Of a stretch of 36,306 bases of DNA, positions 28,993-36,306 are shown piece by piece. The position numbers and the translations under genes were made by a program. Source of the stretch: Gracilariopsis chorda (lineage: Eukaryota > Rhodophyta > Florideophyceae > Gracilariales > Gracilariaceae); assembly GCA_003194525.1 (NCBI GenBank), contig NBIV01000410.1:1-36306 (forward strand), in the 5' to 3' direction. A model generated the notes under the pieces. That model was not told the origin of the DNA and did no database searches. It was given only the letters and a program-made list of their open reading frames with translations. Numbering within the stretch: the first letter of the stretch is position 1; each line of letters starts with the position of its first letter.

Positions 28993-31570
28993 CAGCTTTC
29001 TGCTTTATACGATGGTACACGTGAACAAAACCGTCAACATACTGCAGCAAGAGATCAAGCAGAGTGTACTGAGCAACAGGCAGAGAGGAGACGTCGCAAT
29101 AAAGAGCGAGCCGAGGAACAGAGAGCGAATGAAACTGAAGAACAGCGTGAAGCACGAGGAGCAGCTGATAGGGAACTTTCAACTAGAAGAAAAGCTGGGC
29201 AGTCGGCAGAGAATACTTATTACAAACTTGAGACTAACTGCATAGCCACTGCTTCGGCACGAGCTCAGAGACCCCGGCTCACCGCTCAGACCGTCAAGTA
29301 GGTGATCGGTTTGCTCTACATGCTGCACGTTCACAGAATGATCCTTGTACTCAACATGATCGGCATGTTTCCAATCAAAGATCCATGGAAGAATCGCAAG
29401 ATGCAGGGGAAGAAACTGATAGGACACCGGGTCTTCAATTACAGCGTGAGAGGCCAAATATCGTTCGGCGACTGTTTGAATCGGATAATGTCGCCGAGAG
29501 CAGCTACATGGACTTTGGTCTTATGAATGTAGAGTGCTCTTTCTGCCAGGTGCTGCACTTAAAAGAAGAAAGTGTTGTGAGCGGCTCCAGCTCGCATCCT
29601 CTTTTCTCGAAGTGCTGTGCAAAAGAGCATCTCAGCTTTCCGGCTCTTTTGAAGCCTGCACCTCTTCTTCTTCAACTTTACACTGCGACTGGGCCCCGAG
29701 AGAACCACTTTTGTGCTGAGATCCGTGCCTACAACACAGTTCTGTCTAAGGCTTCCGTCAAGTCCAACTGAGTGAAGCGTGCTTTAAGAGACTTTACCTT
29801 CAATGATACGGTCACCATGCAGGGACCGATCTGTCACTACGTGAGTCCGCTCATTCCTGCTCAGGGTTTCCAGCCTGCATTTCTGTCTGTGTAAATCCAC
29901 GACACCGACTATAACGCGCAATGTGCGCCGAGAGCCGAGATAATGCCCCGTTTCCAACTGGAACTGCTGTCTGAGTTGGAAATCATGTTAAAAACGTCGA
30001 ACCAATACTTGAAAACATTCCGCAGCTTGCGTGAGTGGGGTAGTACCGATACGCCAGTGATTTCATATCAGATGGTGATTCATGGTGATAGACGGCCGCT
30101 TCGCGAGCATATTAGCCACTACAACGGGCCCGAGGCATTGCAAATTGCTTTCCTCATTGCAGGGAATGAGGACGGCGAGATTGGGACGCATGATATTGTT
30201 GTTCGTAGGCGTGGAGATCTGAGAGTGTAAATGATGATGAGCTGCTGGACACTATCCGTGTCACTCACATATTGTACGATCCCTTCAGCTCGGTTTTTTG
30301 TTCCCAGGTGGTCAGGACGGATGATATCTAGAGAAGAGGTATTGCCCACACAACCGGCTCGCAAGAGAAAAAGGTGACTCCGCTAATGTATTATTCGTAG
30401 CACGTTTTCAAGAGAATGACCGAGTTCAGTACGGTTCTACGCGGCAAGCGGCTCTTCCAGCAGTACATAGTCGACCAGTTCTGCAAGAGTGAGCCGCAGC
30501 GTTTGTCGTACTTGGGGAATAATCAGGAGAGACGTCGAGCTGCGGACTGCACATCATTGCGGGAGAGCCTGGGCCTCTCTCTGCTGGGCGGGGATGAGGC
30601 AGATGCTGTTTCCACTGGCCGACTGTTCATGTTGTCCTCCACATGTGTTGGAGGTGACCGATACCTGAGACAGCGAATGCACGACCTTATCGTCATATCC
30701 AACACGATTGGGCACCCCGATATCTTTCTCACGATGACGTGCAATCTGAGCTGGCCCGAGATCACCAGGGCGCTGTTTGATGTTCAGCGTGCTCCCGATT
30801 GACTCGATCTTTGTGCTCTAGTCTTTCATCTCACGATGAAAGCTTTGATGTCGTTCGTCATTGATGAACAGTTTTCTGGAGCCGTTTTCGCTCAGGTGCG
30901 AGTGGTTTAGTTTGAAAAGCGAAACCCAATGCACGTGCACGTCACCTTTTTCTTCAATGAGGATGCAAAGCAGCAGCTCCAAGACCATCCACACATTGAC
31001 GAGCTCATCCCGGTTGAGATTCTTCCTTCCTCCGACGCCCCCTTACAAGAGTTGGTGCTCAAGCACATGAATCACACTCCGCGAGGTGCAGGCAGCCAGT
31101 CAGCGCCATAAATGCGTGAGCTGAGATGCTTGAAGTGCTTCCCGAAGCAATTTCACTCCAAATTCGCGCAGCTTGAGAACGAGTACTACATCAGCTAGAG
31201 ACGACGCGCTTCTTCCGAGGGCGGGGTGTCTGTACAGCGAATCTGCAGGGTCAGGCGTCGACAGTGCGTAGTGACGTTGGACAATCCGTGCGTAGTTCCA
31301 CATTGTCCAGAGCTTCTCCGCCGGTTTGAGTGCCACATCAACGTTGAGAGGTGCGTATCGTGACTTGGCGGTATCAAGTACCTCTTTAAGTATGTGTGCA
31401 ATGGTTCTGACAGAGCCACCACGGAGATTGTAGATGAGAACGGACGCCATGATAAGATCCAGAACTTCCAGGACGCATGGTATGTGTCAGCGTCCGAGGC
31501 AGTGCGGCGGATGCTTGCCTTCGACATTGTAGTATCCGGAGTTTTTTTTTCGCGCCGACGCGGTTTCAAA
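28993..31570 (+). pseudogene. Helitron Rep/helicase N-terminal part, decayed and truncated
   Basis: Rolling-circle transposase remnant. Parts in order: charged N-terminus (RRRRNKERAEEQRANETEEQ), zinc-finger-like CSFCQVLHL...KCCAKEHL with IRAYNTVLSKASV (29385-29771), ISYQMVIHGDRRPLREHISHYNG (29943-30230), then the Helitron_like_N domain FQQYIVDQFCKSEPQRL, GRLFMLSSTCVGGDRYL and PDIFLTMTCNLSWPEI (30416-30802). The Rep HUH motif survives as MHVHV near 30929, followed by HIDELIPVEILP and VLKHMNHTPRG (to 31111) and GIKYLFKYVCNGSDRATTEI to MLAFDI (about 31370-31540). Multiple stops and at least two frame changes. The helicase half is missing; sequence similarity ends near 31570. Confidence 0.85.
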
Positions 31571-31894
31571 GCTAACTATTAAGACTCTTCTCATATGTGG
31601 AAAGTATATGGAACCAAAGCAGCCGAAGACATTTGAGCAGGGACGCCGCTGTACACGTTGCCGACCTGAGGCTATTCTGGCGGTTGGTTTGCCGCGGCGC
31701 TTGCACCAAGCTATCGGCATACTTCTTTATTTATTCATGTATATTTATAAAGCTATTCTAGAGGCGCCTGGCCGCTGGCTATACATAGCCAATGCCGGCA
31801 GGTGAGCGCACAGTAAAGAAAAGACATGCTTTGACAACCACTTTAGTTCTTAGACTCGTGAGCCTTAACTGGACCTTTGGACTACCTACAACTT
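31571..31894. other. No gene; imperfect hairpin
   Basis: Contains GGCTAT-AC-ATAGCC at 31777-31790 inside a larger imperfect palindrome (about 31763-31800). It could be a Helitron 3' hairpin, but no CTRR end was identified. Otherwise nothing recognised. Confidence 0.35.
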
Positions 31895-32418
31895 TGTAGG
31901 AGAATGACCATTGGGCAGGTCCAGTGGTGAAGTAACCATGGGGCTGGGCTGGCAGAGGTCAGAACATTGCTGGCCAAAATATTCTACGTGGCCAAGCTGG
32001 GTGCCTATGCAGGAGATACGAGGGGACAGTGCGAGTGCCAAGGCACTGTGGCCATAGGTTTTATTATGTAGCTAATTTTATGTAATTTGTTAGGATAGTG
32101 TCTGGAGGTCCGAGCGCCTCGCCAGCCATATAGGTTGGCTCAAGTGAAGCGATCTCTGAGTGTAAAGACAAGCACCCTAACCGTCTTCTTGCCGCCATAT
32201 GCAGCCAGTAGGACTCCAAAGGCCTCCAAGCCATCGCTATCATTCTCCCGACCTGTAGGGACTTGAGATAGTGCCCGCCCATTGCGCCTCGCTGCCAATT
32301 GGTGGCCGCGTCACTAATAGACCCAGTAGATTGTCACCCCAGTGGTTGGCTCTCTGCCGCTACTAACCCCTAGTAGACTGCTACCCCAGCTGACCAAAGG
32401 TCGTAGTATTCTGCTACA
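31895..32418 (+). repeat. E4 5' LTR (~524 bp)
   Basis: TGTAGGAGAATGACC start pairs with the GTATTCTGCTACA end as a terminal inverted repeat, and the end is two bases before the primer-binding site. Two imperfect direct repeats of about 27-29 bp (CTAATAGACCCAGTAG... at 32314 and CTAACCCCTAGTAG... at 32362) lie near the 3' end. The start is inferred from the inverted repeat, since no second LTR copy is in the window. Confidence 0.65.
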
Positions 32419-32420
32419 AC

Positions 32421-32438
32421 TGGTCTCCTGACCTAGAA
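32421..32438 (+). other. E4 primer-binding site
   Basis: TGGTCTCCTGACCTAGAA, two bases after the LTR; one mismatch to E1. GGTC/GACC can pair around TCCT. Confidence 0.75.
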
Positions 32439-32544
32439 GCCTACAGGAATAGCCGTTTGGACCTTAAGGAAAGAAGCTTACGCATAGGACTTCTACCATT
32501 GGTCTGTTAGTCGACGCAACTGGCTCAAAAGCAACACCAACCGT

Positions 32545-34593
32545 ATGGATAACCAACAACCCAACCCAAGGAACGAAGACCAACAAGGAACCCCGGGTGT
32601 AGCTACACCTCCTGCAGTCGCGGTAACCCCATTGACCGGCGAAGCGGACAATAATAGTGACCGTAGGAGTACCCGCAGCCGCTCCGGTGGACGTGTTATA
32701 GACCCCGTGGACAATCCTGAAAGGATAACCAGAGATTCGCCATTGGTCGTTCGCCTCCGCGAGAGGATGGATCAGCTAAATCTTCCACAAGGCCCAAGGA
32801 ATGATGCAGAACAGCCTCAGGACTTAGCCGCTACCGTAACCACCTCCCGGATGGTGGACGATGTCGCCGCTCTCCTATGACCGCAACTCCGCTCTTGGTG
32901 CGAAACCCAAGTGGAGCAGTTCCTTAGGGACCAGCTGGATAGAGTATGACGGGAGCATCTCTCCTCTTTGGCAGACCAACTGGTTCCTCAGGTTATGCAA
33001 TCAGATGTCCCCGTGGAGTCCATTGCCACGACCATCCAAAGGGAAATCACCCGCCAGGCAGGCACATTTCACAGCCCTCGGGCTGTTTCTCAAAGCTTAC
33101 CATTGGATGTCCATCGGTCAACACACACAGCACCTCAGGGAGCAGCTATAGAAGTAGCCCCTCGCCTGGGTACAGCACAGGAAAGCCCATTGGGTTATAT
33201 ACCGCCTGGAGAAGAGAGACTTCAGAGGCAAGGCGGCCGTGCTGGAGATAAGACCAATGGACAACACGGCGTTCGGTACGCCGACGAGTACCTCGAGGAC
33301 GCTGAAGAGCTCGCCCAAAAGGACTTCGTAGATACCGAGACCCATAGGATGAAGAGACGCAGCCGAAGACGTAAGTCGAGGACGAACCATCGGAAGAGGC
33401 ACCACTCGGACTCGACCGATGACCATTCGGACTCGTCAGACTCTTCCGATACCGATACGGATGAGGCGGATGTTTGGCGCCTCAAACCATTGGTCACGAC
33501 TAATGAGCTTTTCAGGAAGGTCTTAGACGTGAACACGTACCGTGTGATGAATCGGTCCACGCGGTACACCTCTTCGGTGGCCAAGAAGATTGCAAGGTGG
33601 GCGAAGAGAATGCAACTGACCGTCCCGGACAAGTTTTCTGGGAAGGATCCCATTACATTCCTTAGGTTCTTGAGCTCGTTCCAAGTGGGCTGTGACCAGA
33701 ATGGTTTCCATGAAGGAATGGCGCTTTATTGCTTCCAGTTTTTCATAAGTGGACAAGGGAAGGACCAAGTGGTTGCCAAGATCTCCGGCTCTGCCAACCC
33801 CATTGATGCCCGAGATCGGGAGCTTCTAAGGACCTATCCAGAGGTTTTTCATTACCTGTTGGAAACGTATGTGACTGATGACCACATAATGGACGCCTAT
33901 CAGGACGTAATTGGATACCACTAGAGTTCCAGCATGTCCGAAACGGACTACGCCGACCAACTTTGGACTAGAGCCTGCAAGTGCTGGATTGTGTTCTCCA
34001 AAGGTTGGCTGAAGCGACATTTTATCGCGAGATTGCTCCCTGCGATACGGACTCATGTCCGAAACCACCACACTGCCCATCCAGACTTGACGCTGCGTCA
34101 ACTGGTGACGTACGCCAAAGGATACGGTAATACCTATAGGACTTCCCTTCGAACGGGTGACGCTGATTCTCGGGGTCGCGCAAGACCCCTGACCAGAGGA
34201 GTGAAGGCCCACATGGTAGAGTCCCCGTCGGAGTCGGACTCGGCCTTTGGACATTAAGACACCGCAGATGCTCTTGCGGTGAGCTTCTCCTCAGCTCCGT
34301 CAGGAGCACCATCGGCCTTTTCGTCAGGAATGACCACCCCATTGGCCCCGGCGACACCCCGTTATTCTCCGATTTCCCCCAGGAAGGACGTCATTACGAA
34401 TTCCAATCAGGCCTGCTATAGTTGTCTTTCTACGGCCCGGCCGTATGACTGCATTACGTATATGCCTGAGGACATCCGCAAGGGAATTATGGCGCGAAGG
34501 AGGAGAACTATCAGGTGCACCGAGCCGAGGGTTACTTCCGTAGGACCTTCCCTCCGAGGACCACTGGAGTGCCAGGGAGCTCAAAGTATGTGA
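32545..34593 (+). pseudogene. E4 gag, interrupted by in-frame stops
   Basis: ATG 32545 (MDNQQPNPRN). One frame carries the protein throughout, interrupted by TGA 32878, TGA 32947, TAG 33922 and TAA 34255. Segments: Asn/Gln/Pro-rich N-terminus, basic RRSRRRKSRTNHRKRHH followed by a Ser/Asp repeat (33350-33470), capsid-like FSGKDPITFLRFLSSFQV, MALYCFQFFISGQGKD, LRTYPEVFHYLLETYV and LLPAIRTHVRNHH, and a cysteine region CYSCLSTARPYDC (near 34417) equivalent to CRICLSRDPDCC of E1. The frame changes near 34515. Confidence 0.82.
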
Positions 34594-35681
34594 CTCCCTT
34601 GACTACACCGGTGAAGAAACCTGAGGTCAACATGGTTGAAGACCCAAGGGATAGCGTCGAATACCTGGACGGACAAGGCGATCTTGCGGTACCCACGCCG
34701 CAGGAAAACGACCAGAGGGACTCATAGAGGCGTATTGTCCCTCTTATAAACTGCCGCCTCAAACCATCAGACTGGCAGACCACAGGAGCTGAGAAGAGAA
34801 AGAAACCAGAGGACGAAATGACAGGGGTCTCGAGTCGGGTGTATGCTGTGGACCAATGGGAAGACCTGGAGGACGCCGTTTGTGTCCTGAAGAAGGATAA
34901 CTACACGGTAGAGGGAACCTTGGGACTACAGGCCAATACCAAAAGCACGTTTACGGCCGTATTGGATACTGGAGCAAGCCCCAATATGGTACATTCGAAG
35001 GTCTTACCATTGGGATGGGAAAGGATGATACAGGAAAAGAAGTCACCGAAGGTAACGTACGCATCACGTCGGCCGATGGACATTGGCGGAATACTTCCGC
35101 TTTACGTCCAATTGGGTCACCTGAAGGTTAAGACTTGGTTTCTCCTATGTCCGACCCTGGGGGCAGAAGGGACCCTAGGGACGAGCTTTATTGATAGATA
35201 TGTAAAGGCAATCTATCCTGGCCAAAAGAGGGTCACTTTCCATCGAAAACCACCATTGGCGATTGTCGGCTCGCGCCCTGGACCCAAGGCTGCCCCAGCT
35301 AAGGTCAAGTTTCCTACGAGGACCGTGTCCAACAAGGTCAGATTGGCAAAAGCGATAGTCATACCGCCTATGACCCAGGTAGCCGCTGCAGCGGTATGCA
35401 AGTCCTCAGGTCTGGTTTTGTTGCAAAACCATCCCAAATTGGTAACGAAACACCTTTTCCTCATGGCCAGTTGAGTAATGAATGTGGTACCCAACTGGCC
35501 CTTTGCGGTCACGATGAGCAACTTCCGTGACAAGCCTACAAGGCTACCCAAGGGTGCAGTGGTGGGGGTATCTATGCCTGCTCCAGTGGCCATTATGGAG
35601 ATTGATGCGGAGAAGTTGCTCCCTGGGGGTGAACCACTGGCCAATTGGGAAAAACGACATCAACCTTGGCAATGTCTTTGA
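34515..35681 (+). pseudogene. E4 aspartic protease region
   Basis: The frame is shifted relative to gag. TAG 34725 separates a short N-terminal part from 34818-35474, which contains VLDTGASPNMVHSKVLPLGW (active-site DTG), LPLYVQLGHLKVKTWFL and LGTSFIDRYVKAIYPG. TGA 35472 precedes a continuation in the same frame (35478-35681, VVPNWPFAVTMSNFRDKPTRLP). The domain itself is unbroken between the stops. Confidence 0.8.
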
Positions 35682-36306
35682 ACCATATAGGAAACAAGTC
35701 ATTGATCTCCTCAAGGACTTCGCTAGCATGTGGAGTGGAAAGCTGGGCGAGATCGATGGCAAAAGGCATCAAATTGACCTTAAGGACGAGGCCACGCCCC
35801 GATATCAGCATCCATATCGGACTGGCCTAAGAGAACGAGAGGTAGTAGCCAAGGAGGTTGAGAAAATGTAGTCCGCTGGGGTCATTGAGCGTGCACCATC
35901 CACTGAGGCCGAATGGGCTAGCCCTTTTGTCCTATTGGCCAAGAAGGACGGAACCGTACGGTTTTGTATTGATTACTGCAAACTAAATACGGTGGCCAAG
36001 AGGGATACTTATCCTATCCCCCAGATGGACGACTGCTTAGATTTCCTTGGGGACGCGCAAATTTTCACAACGTTGGATGCCAATTGTGGGTATTGGCAGG
36101 TTCCCATGGACGACAAGGCAAAGTCACTGACTACCTTCACGACCCACGAGGGATTATTCCGATTTACACGGATGCCCTTTGGTCTTATGAATGCGCCAGC
36201 TACTCTCCAGTGGGCCATGGACATCATTTTGTCCAGGGTCAAATGGAAGTTCGCATTGGTCTACCTGGATGACGTGATCATCTTTTCCAGGTCCATTAGG
36301 GAACAC
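35641..36306 (+). pseudogene. E4 reverse transcriptase, 5' part, runs off window
   Basis: The frame continues from the protease after a shift near an A5 run (about 35649). Shows IGKNDINLGNVFEPYRKQ, HPYRTGLREREVVAKEVEKM, TAG 35869, SAGVIERAPSTEAEWASP, KKDGTVRFCIDY, FTTLDANCGYWQVPMDD, RMPFGLMNAPATLQ and the catalytic YLDD near 36263. Clearly homologous to the E1 RT. One in-frame stop disables it; the rest of pol is beyond the window. Confidence 0.85.

Larger units (their letters stand above)
31895..36306 (+). mobile_element. E4: Ty3/Gypsy element, 5' half, truncated by window end
   Basis: 5' LTR, primer-binding site, gag, protease and the start of RT, all on the plus strand. Gag, protease and RT align with E1 block by block, so E4 belongs to the same lineage but a different family (LTR unrelated). 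Decay is mainly by in-frame stop codons. No antisense ORF can be tested because the 3' half is outside the window. Confidence 0.88.

Noticed and set aside
32067..32418. E4 LTR starting at TGTAGC 32067
   Set aside because: TGTAGGAGAATGACC at 31895 gives a longer inverted match to the LTR end, and the family word CCATTGG at 31908 lies inside this longer LTR.

Overview
The window is a stretch of eukaryotic genome made almost entirely of nested transposable elements. No host housekeeping gene, rRNA, tRNA or CRISPR array was seen. The mix of chromodomain Ty3/Gypsy retrotransposons, a PIF/Harbinger-type DDE transposase and a Helitron Rep protein fits a filamentous eukaryote such as an oomycete or a fungus. 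That placement is an inference from family resemblance and the species cannot be named.

Layout. (1) 1-10588 is element E1, a plus-strand Ty3/Gypsy element whose 5' LTR is cut by the window start. It has a frameshifted gag-protease region, one intact RT-RNase H-integrase-chromodomain ORF (3420-6647), an intact 769-codon ORF on the opposite strand (9282-6973), a polypurine tract and a 608-bp 3' LTR (9981-10588). (2) 10589-13205 is the right end of a second plus-strand element, E3: a decayed antisense ORF of the same new family, a polypurine tract and an ~831-bp 3' LTR. (3) 13235-14424 is a broken Harbinger-type transposase on the minus strand, followed by a 51-bp perfect hairpin and a dispersed repeat (R3). 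(4) 15882-28004 is a complete but decayed minus-strand Gypsy element, E2, with two 695-bp LTRs. Its 3' LTR is split by a 780-bp solo LTR of the E3 family. (5) 28005-28380 is a second R3 copy. (6) About 28993-31570 is a decayed Helitron Rep fragment. (7) 31895-36306 is element E4, the 5' half of a plus-strand Gypsy element related to E1, running off the window inside RT.

The most interesting signal is that E1, E2 and E3, three divergent elements with unrelated LTRs, all carry an extra ORF between pol and the 3' LTR, transcribed against gag-pol. The three proteins share one architecture: a low-complexity Pro/Gln/Asn-rich start, a conserved core and an acidic or disordered tail. In E1 the ORF is intact and has its own AATAAA polyadenylation signal. 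This looks like a previously undescribed antisense gene family carried by these retrotransposons; its function is unknown.

Other unusual signals are a conserved hairpin-like primer-binding region shared by E1, E2 and E4, a palindromic octamer (CCGYACGG) scattered at least 19 times through E1, and contrasting decay patterns: indels confined to the 5' third of E1, but in-frame stops explainable by C-to-T changes in E4.
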